In this document: one piece after another, positions 53,747 through 64,000 of the stretch
How positions within the stretch are numbered: position 1 is the stretch's first letter
Layout of the letters: every line of letters begins with the position of its first letter
Assembly (NCBI GenBank): GCA_014925825.1
Contig: JACGCK010000110.1
Span: 62,001 to 126,000, forward strand
DNA: 64,000 nt
DNA from: Pholiota molesta
Taxonomy: Eukaryota; Basidiomycota; Agaricomycetes; Agaricales; Strophariaceae
Direction: 5' to 3'
Notes under the pieces: model-generated
What the model was told of the DNA's origin: nothing
Seen by the model: the letters and a program-made list of their open reading frames with translations, nothing else
The model's database searches: none
Program-made: the position numbers and the translations under genes

Positions 53747-55321
53747 GTGCAGGATACTACAGCTCCTTTGAACGATCCTTCAAGCAGAGCTGCATTTCTG
53801 CAACGCACATATCCAGCACTTCCCCCATCCCTGCTCCATACTTCGTTCACACCATCACCAGAGGAGGAAATAACCATCCGGGAAAGCATTTACGACATAA
53901 AAACCACACTCTCCTCAGTTGATGATGAGATAACCCGAGTCCGCGCCACTCTCTCCGCGCTCGAGGAGTACCGTAGCACCTTACACAGGACGCTTGCATA
54001 CCAGCAATCCTCGTTGTCGCCGATTCGTAGACTCCCGCCGGAGATCTGGGGCGAGATATTTCTCTTCGCTTCCGCTGGTTCCGCCATAAAATGTGGCCCG
54101 AGATCTGAGACGGATCAGGAGGATATACCGTTGTTGCTGTGCCAGATCTGCAGCTATTGGCGGACGGTCGCGGTTTCCGTTCCCGGGTTATGGTCGAATA
54201 TCCGGCTCGACCTCCTAGACATGCCACTGCTTCTCACCCCCGGGGTACTCAGCGTTCTCGGCCTTTGTCTTGCTCGGTCCAAAAATGAGCCATTGACGCT
54301 CTCTTTTGAGGGCAAAGTAGTGATGCATTCATCCATCCTGGAAACACTCATGGCCCATTCTGAACGCTGGAAGGACGTATCCTTGATGAGTGATATGTTG
54401 TTTGATTCCCACACCACCCTTGGGCGAGCCAAAAACCTTAGGGTGCCCAATCTACGGCGCCTCTGTATCAACACAGCTTGTGATTATGGAACCATCCCTA
54501 GGTCGAGGTTATTGGCATTCAACGATGCGCCAAGCCTTCGCGAGCTGTCCTTGACAGACGTCATGCACCCGTTTCAGTGCCTCCGCATTTCGTGGTCCCA
54601 ACTCACCCATTTTTCATCGAAAAGAAGTATATTCGCCGAGGGCGAGTTCACCCTGATCATGCGACACATGCCGGCCCTCATTTCCTTCTCCACGGAAAGC
54701 GAGCGCATCCTCGAAGTCGCATCCACCGCGCCCGTCCTGCTCCCGCATCTCCGCAAACTGAGCATCACGAACAAAGGGAGCTACATATCCAAGACGTGCC
54801 AGTTCCTCACCGCGCCGAACCTGGAGGCGCTCGCGATCAGCGCTGTGACGCCCTTCGACGTCAGCGAGACGGTGGCGATGCTGGAGCGTTCGCGGTGCAA
54901 GCCCCAGCAACTGATATTGCGCACCTCGCTGGACCCCGGGACGGTCTGGGACGAGAACCTGAATGTGGTATGGCTGCTGGCTAGCGTGCCGTCGCTGGCG
55001 TGCCTGGAGCTGACCGTGGCGAACGCAGGGATGCACATCCTGTCGCGGCTCGCGGACCGCGCACGGAGCGGGTCGCCGCCGACGCCGACGCAGAGGGCGC
55101 CGCTGCTCCCCGCGCTGGAGAAGCTGGTGTTGGAGGATAGGTTGTGTACGTCGGCGTCGGGGATCACAGATGCGCTGGAGTGGCGTGTTGTTGGAGGCCC
55201 TAGCTTGCGATCGGTTGACCTGCGTTTGTTCCCTCCCGCGTCCCCCAAATTTGACGAGCTGGACTCGTTCAAACGGATGGCGGAGAATCATGGGGTGGAG
55301 CTTAGTGTTTTTTCAGGATGA
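53747..55321 (+). CDS. F-box-like protein with LRR-type C-terminus, paralog 3
   Basis: Intact single-exon gene, 524 residues, tandem to paralog 2 and clearly older (roughly half the residues shared). The start MQDTTAPLNDPSSRAAF aligns with the start of the others. Helix IRESIYDIKTTLSSVDDEIT, motif SPIRRLPPEIWGEIFLFASA, CSYWRTVAVSVPGLWSNIRL, and end ELDSFKRMAENHGVELSVF are kept. Third-position GC rises sharply after about 54650, unlike the first half, a composition shift that could reflect gene conversion or a mixed origin. Confidence 0.88.
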   Translation: MQDTTAPLNDPSSRAAFLQRTYPALPPSLLHTSFTPSPEEEITIRESIYDIKTTLSSVDDEITRVRATLSALEEYRSTLHRTLAYQQSSLSPIRRLPPEIWGEIFLFASAGSAIKCGPRSETDQEDIPLLLCQICSYWRTVAVSVPGLWSNIRLDLLDMPLLLTPGVLSVLGLCLARSKNEPLTLSFEGKVVMHSSILETLMAHSERWKDVSLMSDMLFDSHTTLGRAKNLRVPNLRRLCINTACDYGTIPRSRLLAFNDAPSLRELSLTDVMHPFQCLRISWSQLTHFSSKRSIFAEGEFTLIMRHMPALISFSTESERILEVASTAPVLLPHLRKLSITNKGSYISKTCQFLTAPNLEALAISAVTPFDVSETVAMLERSRCKPQQLILRTSLDPGTVWDENLNVVWLLASVPSLACLELTVANAGMHILSRLADRARSGSPPTPTQRAPLLPALEKLVLEDRLCTSASGITDALEWRVVGGPSLRSVDLRLFPPASPKFDELDSFKRMAENHGVELSVFSG

Positions 55322-55794
55322 TCGTTTTGACTTTGGAATTGTCTCGTAGCTTAGCCGAAATGCAGTCATCTCATTCGATCACAGGTATTCTTTCTCCTCA
55401 CTGTATTGCGAATGCATACAAGCATCTAGCGAGTCTTAGCACTGGATTCGTTGGGCAGATCAAAGCAGCGCTGCTTCATCTACTTCGAATTCGCGCTCAG
55501 ATGTTCTCTTGGTTTGCACTGTTCCCCAATTGACAAAAATCCTACAGGCTGGGCCTTTTGAAGGGCTCTTAGAGGCTCGCGCGTAGTACTGTAGGGGCTA
55601 CTCTTTTCTTTCAAAAATGTCATAAATTCGCGGTTATTGAGTCAAATTGAAATTGTCTTGTGCGGAATGACTCGCTTACATCCAAGTCGGAGCCGCAGAA
55701 ACTCCCCAGCCCAACTTAAGGGTGCCAGGTCAGAACTGTATTGTTCTTTCCTCCCATATCTTAGTTTGATCGCAGTTACTGGTATAGCACTACC
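55322..55794. other. Intergenic region
   Basis: Short spacer with no gene; it carries the promoter of the beta-lactamase-like gene. No TATA box is evident. Confidence 0.4.
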
Positions 55795-57557
55795 ATGTCC
55801 ACATTCTCCCCCAGCGACAAGCGCGCGGCGGACGATTTCATTGTGCGTGCTTCTTCGGCGCCTCTGATTTATGGAATCGCTGATCCGCATCGTGATCGCA
55901 TACTTACTAACTTAGAAAGAGACAGTGGAAGCTGGGGAAGTGCCCGGTTTTGTGTTCGGCGTGTCCGATGTGGATGGCGAGATCTATTTTCAAGGCGGGG
56001 GGAACAACATTGTCGGAGACCCGTCGAGCGGGGAAGTGGATCCGGATAGTGTCTTTTGGATCTGCAGCCAGACGAAATTGATTACAGCCGTATGTCCTAA
56101 TCATAATATTTTCTTCAAGAGATTACTTAACGTTTATCGATTAAACCATTAGCTAGCCACACTCAAGCTGATCGAAAATGGCAAAATTAGTCTTGATACC
56201 CCCGTGGGCGACTATTTGCCCGAGCTTCAGAACCCTGTTATTGTGGACAGTCCTTCCACGCCCCAGACGAATTTCAGGCCTGCTCAGACCGTCATTACTA
56301 TTAAACATCTGCTCAATCATTCCAGTGGATTATTCTACCCCGACGATGACGATCCATCTTCCATGCTCATGGCATACGCATCAAAAGACATGCATACCGC
56401 CCCGGATCCCTACGAAGCCTTTTGGCAAATTGTCATGGTATGATCTTCTCGAGAGGAGGGCTGGTGCTCTTTGTCTGACGACTGGCTGCGTCTTAGGGTG
56501 AGCTTCCAGGGATACCCTTGAAGTTTGAGCCCGGTACCGATTGTACGTCCTCATTCATATTGTGTTCTGAGGTAGATGGCGTTGCGTCTCTGAAACGAAT
56601 ATAGTTGCTTATGGATTCAGCTCCGATGCTTTGGGCTTCCTCGTTGAGAAGGTATCAGGGAAGACATTGGAGCAATTCTGGTGCGTACTTGTTTCTGAAC
56701 ACCCTTTCTAAGTATCCTATTGCTGGATGGCTTATACGGCGCCGGATGCGGTAGTCGGGAACACATCTTTGATCCGCTCGGAATGGAGTCGTCCTCGTTC
56801 TACCTCACGCCCGCCTTGAGGAAGCGCCTGGTTTCGCTCTCTATCTCTACAGGCGATGATAAACTAAAGCCCTGGGAGGGGGAGATCCAGCTCCCGGAAC
56901 AAGATCCGCAAAAGGGTATTTACACACTCGTCTTTCGTCCGTGATCAGACGATGATTCATCCCTTGGCTTCAGTTCGCCTTCATCTAGGCGGTGATGGGA
57001 TGTACAGCTCCATGCGGGACTACCTCAAGCTTCTGCGCTGTATCTTGCAGATAAACGGTCTGGCGCACATTCTCTCGCAGATCTCCTCCCTCGGATGTGC
57101 TGACCTGATTGTGTACTAGCTGGCAGGAATGTTGCCAATCCGATTTTCCAGCGGGAGACCATCCAACAGCTCTTCGCGCCGGCGCTGACTGAGAAGGGAT
57201 CCACGTCTTTATCCGACTACGTCATGAGCCCTGGGGCACAGTGGGGTATGGCGGCTGCGATCATAACAGAAGACCGCCCAAATGGTCGAAGGAAGGGATC
57301 TATTTGGTGTATGTTTTTTCAAATGCAGGATTTATATATTGTTCTGCACCGCTGAGCCTCCGATTTCTTATACAGGGGGAGGGTGGGCCGGGACTATGTA
57401 TTTTATAGATCCAGCGAGCGGGATAGCTGCTGTCTTCGGGACCCAAGTCGTGCCCCCCGCCAATGCGAAGAGCATTGCGGTGTATAAACGGCTCGAGGCG
57501 CTGACTTATGCAGCTTTGCAGAACGCCAAATCTGAAGGGCGCCCAGAGAGTAAATAA
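55795..57557 (+). CDS. Serine beta-lactamase/transpeptidase-like hydrolase (class C / LovD group)
   Basis: Serine hydrolase of the beta-lactamase family; fungal members act as esterases, acyltransferases or hydrolases of small molecules rather than on antibiotics. Start at 55795, MSTFSPSDKRAADDFI, then spliced to TVEAGEVPGFVFGVSDVDGE. The nucleophile motif is SQTK in WICSQTKLITA (SxxK), followed by LKLIENGKISLDTPVGDYLP, IKHLLNHSSGLFYPDDDD, the GELPGIPLKFEPGTD...AYGFSSDALGFLVEK region with the second catalytic motif (Tyr), EHIFDPLGMESSSFY, GGDGMYSSMRDYLKLLRCIL and a C-terminal GGGWAGTMYFIDPASGIAAV. At least eight short introns. Motifs are intact. It sits beside an MFS exporter, which might suggest handling of a toxic or secreted small molecule, but no biosynthetic genes are near. 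Confidence 0.87.
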
Positions 57558-58312
57558 TCTGTAGTTTCAGTTTTCCATGGTCAAAATGATACCAAATTTA
57601 TCGCTCTCCGTTTGCATAGTCGGCCAGTCGGATTAGACTTTAAAAGCATCTCTACGAGTGGCTGGCCACCGCGCATCTTGAAACATTCTATTAGAATGAC
57701 CAAACTTGGGTCATTGCCAGTGGTTGGTAGAATGGAAGAAGGATTTCGGCCAGTCGCGCCAGACTTTACAGCTATCTGCAAGAGCTGCGCCGCCACCTGT
57801 AGAAAAGCGGTGTAGCGTTTTGCAGAAGGCTGTTTCAAACCGCCGAGTAGCTGCACATCTTGATCCAGCAAGGCAAGGACAAAGAGCTTGGCGCCAGATC
57901 AATCGGCCGGAAGCAATAAACAACCAAATATGACAATACCCCTTATTTATCTTCAACCACCACCACTACTCCTCTTCGAAATAAAGGCTCTAATAGTACG
58001 TGAATATATCCTCTGAGACCAGCTCGTAACTCATTCTCTATATGTCCACGTAGCTGATGTGTTTCTTCCGCAAAACTAAACATTGACAACAGGCGCTTGC
58101 CAGTGCCGATTGTTCAATAATGTCCCAGCCTCCTTCGGTGGATACGGAACAAAGATAGTCCTCCCACTGAAAAAAATCAAGGGCATGGCGCGTAAGCACA
58201 CACCCATGAATCCGTGCGCGTCGTACGTCGGACGACGTCCGGCATCCCCAGTATATAAGACGACCGTCGGCGGAGCGAAAATGCTTCAAGTCAACGCTCC
58301 CTCCCCCCTCCC
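57558..58312. other. Intergenic region, MFS upstream
   Basis: No gene supported. A sentence of sequence is loosely duplicated: CGGCCAGTCG(G/C)...AGACTTTA at about 57623 and 57749. The last 65 bp contain the MFS TATA box. Confidence 0.4.
58252..58259 (+). promoter_or_regulatory. TATA box of the MFS transporter gene
   Basis: TATATAAG 54 bp before the ATG, in a region otherwise GC-balanced. Spacing allows a short leader, so expression is probably inducible and strong, as usual for TATA-led transporter genes. Confidence 0.55.
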
Positions 58313-60455
58313 ATGCCTTCCGAGCCACTTGAAGCTGGGCTGTCCTTCCCGCCGGCGCTCTCCAAGGAGCAGGACGAAGAGTACCGCCAACTGGAGGCCG
58401 AGAACATCGGGCCCGTATTTTCGCGACAGACGGACGGCGACTCGACCACGCTCAATCGTGTGCAGACCCTCCATGACCTGGAACAGGAGCGCGAGAAGGA
58501 AGGGTACCATATCGTCGGCTTTGATAAAGGGTGCGGCGAAGACCCACGAGAATGGTCTCGTCCGAAAAAATGGTAATTTCATCCCTCTTTCGTTCTGTTC
58601 TATCCGACTGAAGGTTCTGCTGTAGGTTTATCACAATCACCGCCTCGATATTATGTCTCAGTGTCGCCATTGGAAGCTCTATCGTTACTGGCGATATGGT
58701 CGGACCCACAATAGCACTCGGCGCCCCGCAAGAGATCATCAACCTGACGGTGACCTGCTTTGTGATGGGTTTCGGGATTGGGTAAGTTGAAAAATGCCCT
58801 ACCGAATATTATCTCTGTCTTACAGTGTTGCTCGATTGTAGCCCGCTATTCATGGCCCCTTTATCAGAGGTCTTCGGTCGTCGCCCCATATACTTCCTGA
58901 GCATGTTCTTCTACTTCATTTTCACGCTGCCGAGTGCGCTGGCACGCAATGCTGCCACGCTCGTGGTCGGAAGGATGATCGCAGGCCTGGCCGCTAGTGC
59001 GCCCATGTGTAACATTGGTGGAAGTATCGCGGATGTTTGGGCCATTGAAGAACGTGGTGCTCCTATGGCGTTGTTCTCTTGCACGCTCTTGTAAGTTTTA
59101 TCTTCATTTTTTGTTTGTCTATGTGTCGGCGTTGATACTCAGATCGACACCTCAGCGCTGGACCTTGTATTGGCCCGATGATTGCTGGATGGATCGGAAT
59201 GCGCATTGGCTGGAGATGGATATGTAAGTTCCTCCCGGCGCCCATTTGACCGTGAATCGTTCTCACTTGCGCGCCTTTTTCTCCTTTCAGATTGGATCCT
59301 GTTCATCTTCCTAGGATTCGGCTTCCTCTTAACTATCTTTATGCCCGAAACCCTCGCGCCTGTCATTCTCCGGCGCAAAGCCGAGAAGCTTCGCAAGGAT
59401 ACTGGAGACGATCGCTATCGCACTTTGGAGGAGCTGGAAAAGATCCCGTTCGCTGAGACGTTGAAGATTGCGCTTTTGCGCCCGTTCTTGATGCTCTTCC
59501 AGGAACCTGTTGTTATCTGCATGACTTTCTGTACGTTGTAGTGGTATGATGCATCTCCGTTATGAATTTCATTGACGATTTTTTTCTCTCATAGATCTAT
59601 CGTTCATTTACAGCCTCCTTTGTACGTCGTTATACTCACGATAACCGTGTTGTGACTACTGACTGACAACGCCCTCCAGACCTACTTTTTTTCGCTTTCC
59701 CAATCGCCTTCGCCGAAATTCGCGGCTTCAGCATCGGTATGACTGGAATCACTTTTGTCAGCATCATGGTGCGTTTTTACCGAACGATCGAGATCCTGTT
59801 TATCCAAGTCTAATCGTATCAATACATTATATATTCTAGCTGGGCATTTTTGGCGGCGGAGCCATGGTGCCTCTACAAGAAAAGATCTACGCCAAGGTTA
59901 CACGCAATGGCACATTCCCTGAAGCGCGGTTGTACCCCATGATGGTGGGATGCTTGTACGTGCCTTCCCTTCCCTTCCATCCACCAATAAACACTCACCA
60001 CCCGCCCGCCCCTGCGCAGCATCCTCCCCACCGCCCTCTTCATCTTCGCGTTCACGGGCGCCTACTCCTGGGTGCACTGGATCGGGCCGTGCATCTCCGG
60101 GACGCTCTTCGGCGTGGCGATGATCATGATCTACGTCTCCGCGAACTCGTACATCATCGACTCGTACTCCAGCTACGCGGCGTCCGCGATGGCCGCGAAG
60201 ACGTTCATGCGCTCCGAGATCGGCGCGATGGTGCCGCTGTTCGTGGAGCAGATGTTCCATGGCATGGGGTTCCAGTACGCGGGGTTGTTGTTGGCGTTGA
60301 CTGCGTGTGCGATTGCGCCGATTCCGTTTGTGTTTTATTTCTATGGGGAAAGGATCAGGGCGAGGAGCGATCGGGCGTCGCAGAATAAGAGGAGGTCGGA
60401 TGGGGAGGTCGCGGCGGAGAGGGCGGTGGGCGTGCCGCAGAAGCCTTTGAGTTGA
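58313..60455 (+). CDS. MFS transporter, DHA1 drug/polyamine:H+ antiporter type
   Basis: Plasma-membrane exporter with 12 predicted membrane segments. The start gives a long cytosolic N-terminus of about 85 residues with the lead-in GEDPREWSRPKKW typical of fungal DHA1 (FLU1/TPO1-like) proteins. Then: TITASILCLSVAIGSSIV (TM1), GPTIALGAPQEIINL, PLFMAPLSEVFGRRPIYFLS (motif A-like GxxSExFGRRP), NAATLVVGRMIAGLAASAPM, CNIGGSIADVW, the antiporter motif C-like GPCIGPMIAGWIG, the loop FMPETLAPVILRRKAEKLRK, RPFLMLFQEPVVICMTFYLS, and C-terminal GTLFGVAMIMIYVSANSYII, SYSSYAASAMAAKTFMR. Ends PQKPLS at 60455. Many short introns, all motifs intact. Substrate cannot be told. Confidence 0.92.
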
Positions 60456-61099
60456 GGCGGTTCCGGGCTCGGTGGTTGAGTGAGTGAGTGGTCGTTTGGG
60501 CCATCATTCTCTTCCTTTTTTTGTTGTTTTGGCGAGGTTGTCTGTTTAATCACGACCTCGCATCGACCCTCTCTTATCTTTTTCCCATTGACTCTTAGAT
60601 AAACCCTCGCTTTTTCCTATTTTCACTTTTGCGACACTGGCACCTTTCATAGATATAGAGTTGTTACTGAAAAGTTACATTCTTTGTTATAGATATTACT
60701 GCTTAATTAATATTGTATTCCTATCACATCAATGGACCCTTTGCTCGTAACATTCATAGATGAAGGCAGCCCGTCTTCGACTCTTGAGGTCCTGAGGGTG
60801 GAGGTCACCGTGGATGTGTGTGCCGCGACTGATCATGAAGTACTGAAGAGTCACCTGCTGAACCTCCCCAAAACCTCTCAAAATGATTTCAGGTTCAGAA
60901 GAGACAACCGCGGTACCGATGGATCGGCCCTCTTGATTAGGGATAAAAAACGAAAGTCTTGAGAAAGTTTACTATCTCCCGAAGCTTAATGTCGACGTCA
61001 CACAGGCGCCGTAGCGCATTGGCCCCTTTCGGGGGTAGACTACATGTATTAAAAGGTTGTAGTAGTAAATAAATGACTGCAAAGAAACTTGAAAACCAT
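60456..61099. other. Intergenic region, MFS 3' side
   Basis: Contains the MFS 3' flank. A 76-codon frame at 60732-60962 (plus, MDPLLVTFIDEGSPSSTLEV) has no family and no splice context; it may be chance. Confidence 0.4.
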
Positions 61100-62132
61100 T
61101 GCCACCTTAACATTTTCGTATTACCATCGCAGAATTCTGCTCCTCATGCCCGAATTATCATGAGCTAGAGGAGCCTGCTCCGTGCGTTTATTTTCCACCC
61201 CGGAGGGTGAGGGTGGAAGGGTCCCTTCGACACTGCGCAACAAAGGCGAGGCGAGACGGCGCTCACCCGGCTATAACCCACACAGCAGAATCTCGTAAGA
61301 CGCTGGCAGTAGCCGGGAATGTTGCCTTCGGCTAGGGACTGCAATCGAGTCCTAGGCCTCAATCCGTCACGTTTTCTGAAGGGCCCAACGTCTTTTCGAA
61401 TTCCTATGATGGCTGACAGGAGGCAATGAACGAGTGGGAAAGATGATAAAAGGAGAATAAAGTGGTGGTAAAGAAATTGGAAGCTGAACAGGATCGAGCA
61501 AACGAAACAGACACGTTGTCATCTAGGACATCGACGTCAGAATAGACACGATGAAAGGTTAAAGAAAGAGCGTACCTGTCAAATCTGCTGCTCCTGCTGT
61601 TTCACGCCTTACCTCATGGCATGACCTGCATGAAATGTTAGCTGGTAGAAAACACGGAGGGGACGATGAAGGCCGAATTAATGATAGATCTACACGAGCG
61701 AACGGATTAGAAAGGCCAACAGAGAATCGTAAGCACTTACGGTACAGGCGTCATCGTCCGCTATGCACAATAACATTGATGTGTGCGACACGTTTCCGTG
61801 ATTTTGGTATGACGTAGCCATGGAGGCATATTATGCCAGTGGTAATTGGGTAGAGGTGCATGCAGGACCGTCTGAGAATGTCAGGCTAGTCCAATGCTGT
61901 AACTTGAAGCGTTAGAGATCTTCAGGCATCAAACGAGGAGGCAGGACTGACGATGAGTGCATGATCAACCGCCTGGAACGACGACCAGTCTTTGCGGTGA
62001 GTTGGCAGTGGACATGGGCGATATGGTATGCGGTAGGGAGTGATGATTTAGTAGAATCACCCTGTGCAAAAGCGTCTCGAAAACTGAGACGGTCGTCGTT
62101 TGAGTTGGAGAGAGGACGAGGGGAGGATGGGG
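61100..62132 (-). ncRNA. Candidate TATA-driven spliced transcript without long ORF
   Basis: Downstream (leftward) of a TATA box at 62133-62140 the minus strand has a pyrimidine-rich leader, a 16-codon ORF (62015-61965) and then good introns: 61740-61690 (GTAAGTGC...branch-like TCTAATCC...GTGTAG, 51 nt) and 61575-61524 (GTACGCTC...TCCTAG, 52 nt), with a further possible acceptor ATGCAG at about 61630 and donor GTAAGG at about 61615. No frame of more than about 65 codons results. The pattern is that of a long non-coding RNA, or of a rapidly changing small-protein gene. Confidence 0.45.
61965..62015 (-). other. 16-codon ORF at the head of the left-arm transcript
   Basis: ATG to TGA reads MSTANSPQRLVVVPGG. 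The same ORF with one change is in the other arm, in the same place after the leader. It may be a regulatory upstream ORF, or the first exon of a larger product. Confidence 0.4.
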
Positions 62133-62140
62133 TTTATATA
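62133..62140 (-). promoter_or_regulatory. TATA box, left arm
   Basis: TATATAAA on the minus strand, followed by a pyrimidine-rich tract (CCTCCCCTCGTCCTCTCTCC) and CAAACGACGACC. Conserved in the other arm. Confidence 0.6.
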
Positions 62141-62605
62141 GATTTCTAGCGGATGGTGCTGTTTGGCTCTAGCCTCGATCTTTGTTCTTCTAGGTGAGTG
62201 GCTAATTGGCTCTGACTGGAAACCGGGAAGTAGAGCGGCGAACGAGGCATGTGTTCGCATACCAGCAGACTCACGGAATTTCCTAGAGAACCAAAAAAGG
62301 CGTTTTCAAGCAAAGGATTTGACGAGTTTCAGGGAGTTTCCGGTGTATCTAAGGCGGCGATGGAGTGGGATTTCGCTGCCCTTGTTCTTTGCTGCTAGAA
62401 ATGGATAAAGAATACGAAGGGTCCAGTGTCGCGGACATCAAATTTTCATCGATAAGATGCAGAAGCCGTGGGCGCTGCGCTTGAATTGATGAAAAAATAT
62501 AGCCAAAGACCCCGCTGTCTACAACTGGGCTACGTAGAGCCACTAGCATTCTGTTGGGAGCTTCATTTTCGGGCATTCAAATATCAAGACAGAATACAAG
62601 TGATT

Positions 62606-63324
62606 CCGTAGAAATGGCCCCTGAGATCATTGACTTTCTGAGAAATAGTCGACGCTTCTACTAGTTTCTAGTCATCTGAGAGATAGAGATAGTTCAACAT
62701 CCCGTTCGGAGCCCGAAGTCCAAGATATAATCCGCAGAGTTGGAAAGCAAGTTTAGCAGTGAACAAAAGAGAATTGACAGGCCGTACACAGAGATACATA
62801 AACTTCTAGGTTCACGACGAAATCAAAGCGATTAGCCTGTTGACGAAGGTGCTTCAGAGTAATAGGTTTGTGCCTTTTGACCAAGCTCCGTGTGCCTGTA
62901 GGGACATAAGCTCCAGGAAGTGGACCAAGCTTGTCACTGAGATAGTAGGCTCTCAAGGGACGATTCGACGAATGGTCAACGAATGGTGCGAGGAAGGGAG
63001 ATATGCAGATCCAACTTCGTTCGATTCGAAATGATTTTAATCGGACGCCTGAAAACCCGTCACGTGGCACATAAGTAACTGTGGTTTTGAAGTTTGAACT
63101 TCAACTTGAAGGGACGCCAATAGAGATTGACCACCACATTAGCATCGTAGCCAAACGTCTTTCAGCGTCACATACAGGTCGAAGATCGACCCACGCTGCG
63201 TGCTCGCCCTTCCTTTCACATGCATAGCTATGTACGCCCATGCCTAGCGGACCTGCGTATCTTGGACCTTGGTTCCTCCGACAGCCCCCAATATCTGCGG
63301 AGTCATATTCTGTCATATCAGACC
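62606..63324. other. Spacer between the arms of the second inverted repeat
   Basis: About 720 bp of unique sequence without supported genes. Small frames at 62753-63070 and 62840-63034 lie on opposite strands of the same stretch and show no family. Confidence 0.4.
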
Positions 63325-63758
63325 TTCCTTGTATTCTGTCCCCCTGATATGGGTATGCCCGAAAATGAAGCTCCCAACAGATTTCGTCGATCTAGCGTGA
63401 TTGTAGCCAGCGGGGTTTTTGTCTATCTCGTTTTCATCAATCCAAGCGCAGCGCCCACCGCTTCTAGATCTGTGTCTTATCGATGAAAATTTGATGTAGA
63501 CCCTTCGTCTCCTTTATCCATTTTAAGCAGAGTAGAACCGGAGCGTGCAATCCCACTCCATAGCCGCCTTAGATGCACCGGAACCTCCCTGAACTCATCA
63601 AATCCTATGCTTGAAAACACCTTTTATGGTTCTCCAGGAAATTCCGTGGGTCTGCTGGTATACGATCACATGCCTCGTTCGCTGCTAAGTAGCGCTTACC
63701 AGTGAGCCGCTCTCTTGGGACGATGCTGGAGCCAAACAGGACCATCCGCTCAGAAATC

Positions 63759-63766
63759 TATATAAA
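63759..63766 (+). promoter_or_regulatory. TATA box, right arm
   Basis: TATATAAA followed by CCTCTCCTACCCTCGTCCTC and CAAACGACGACC, matching the left arm. Directs transcription to the right, out of the window. Confidence 0.6.
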
Positions 63767-63883
63767 CCCTCTCCTACCCTCGTCCTCTCTTTAACTCAAA
63801 CGACGACCATCTCGGGTTTCGAGACGCTTTTGCACAGGGTGGTTCTACCAAACCATCAATCCTTACCGCATACCATATCGCCC

Positions 63884-63934
63884 ATGTCCACTGCCAACTC
63901 ACCGAAAAGACTGGTCGTCGTTCCTGGCGGGTGA
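63884..63934 (+). other. 16-codon ORF at the head of the right-arm transcript
   Basis: Reads MSTANSPKRLVVVPGG and stop; identical to the left-arm ORF except K for Q. A donor-like GTGATC overlaps the stop in this arm (CCTGGCGG|GTGATC), so it could be a first coding exon here. Confidence 0.4.
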
Positions 63935-64000
63935 TCATGCCCTCATCGTCAGTCCTCATGTCTTGTCACTTGTTGCCTGAATATTTCTAACGCTTCATCT

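Larger units (their letters stand above)
61900..62605. repeat. Left arm of second inverted repeat
   Basis: Reverse complement matches 63325-64000 over about 680 bp with many small differences: TATA and leader, the 16-codon ORF, and upstream blocks such as GCATGTGTTCGCATACCAGC and GGGAGCTTCATTTTCGGGCA. The arms are separated by 62606-63324. Confidence 0.85.
63325..64000. repeat. Right arm of second inverted repeat (cut by window edge)
   Basis: Inverted match to 61900-62605. It still matches at the last base of the window (CTAACGCTTCA), so the arm continues outside. Confidence 0.85.

Noticed and set aside
54614..55291. Minus-strand frame of 225 codons opposite F-box paralog 3
   Set aside because: Arg/Gln-rich antisense of the GC-rich half of the F-box gene; no homologous frame in the other paralogs.
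60732..60962. 76-codon plus-strand frame after the MFS gene
   Set aside because: Looks protein-like in places but has no promoter, splice sites or recognisable family; kept only as a note in the intergenic entry.
61965..62015. 16-codon ORF as a lipopeptide mating pheromone precursor
   Set aside because: Fungal pheromone precursors end in a CaaX box; this one ends VVVPGG with no cysteine, and no pheromone receptor gene is nearby.

Overview
The window looks like nuclear DNA of a filamentous basidiomycete, most likely an agaricomycete. Genes are broken by many 45-60 bp GT-AG introns, coding GC is about 55-60% against AT-richer spacers, and the gene set is fungal: NAP1, PUF6, INO80 subunit, UTP7, NAT9, and F-box proteins of the mushroom type (helical N-terminus followed by an F-box-like motif). 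There is no sign of operons, ribosome binding sites or CRISPR.

Layout. 0.4-14.3 kb is an ordinary housekeeping block, all on the minus strand: NAP1 histone chaperone, class 1/2 aldehyde dehydrogenase, an extended SDR (NAD(P)-dependent epimerase/reductase), an INO80 subunit of the YL1-C/Ies6 type, and a PUF6-like pumilio protein with a possible one-base frameshift. 15.0-17.4 kb is the left arm of an inverted duplication (F-box gene plus the 3' end of a DUF1917/C11orf68-like gene). 18.1-19.3 kb is a 1153-bp foldback transposable element with about 400-bp terminal inverted repeats and a 6-bp target duplication. 19.3-20.3 kb is an intact NAT9-like acetyltransferase, divergent from the first of four copies of a UTP7/WDR46 (BING4) WD40 gene.

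20.5-50.0 kb is the most striking part: a head-to-tail array with a unit of about 9.1 kb, three full units and a fourth partial one. Each full unit holds UTP7, then about 4.7 kb of AT-richer filler, then about 2 kb of GC-rich, TATA-led, apparently spliced sequence, then a broken 5' piece of NAT9. Copies 1-3 of UTP7 have lost the native last codons and run into a foreign tail of about 30 residues; only copy 4 keeps the native end. Copy 1 alone keeps an intact NAT9 neighbour. So copy 1 has the original left side of the locus and copy 4 the original right side. Copies 2 and 3 and large parts of the filler are almost identical, which points to recent amplification with an older, more diverged layer beneath. 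Copy 3 carries several one-base deletions, one of which breaks the UTP7 frame; these may be decay or sequencing errors.

50.7-53.2 kb is the right arm of the inverted duplication (DUF1917 3' fragment, then an F-box gene), so the array sits between the two arms. A third F-box paralog (53.7-55.3 kb), a serine beta-lactamase/transpeptidase-like gene (55.8-57.6 kb) and a DHA1-type MFS exporter (58.3-60.5 kb) follow. 61.1-64.0 kb has no long ORF but holds a second inverted repeat of about 700-bp arms, each with a TATA box, pyrimidine-rich leader and the same 16-codon ORF, pointing away from each other. The left one leads into a stretch with good splice sites and looks like a spliced non-coding transcript.
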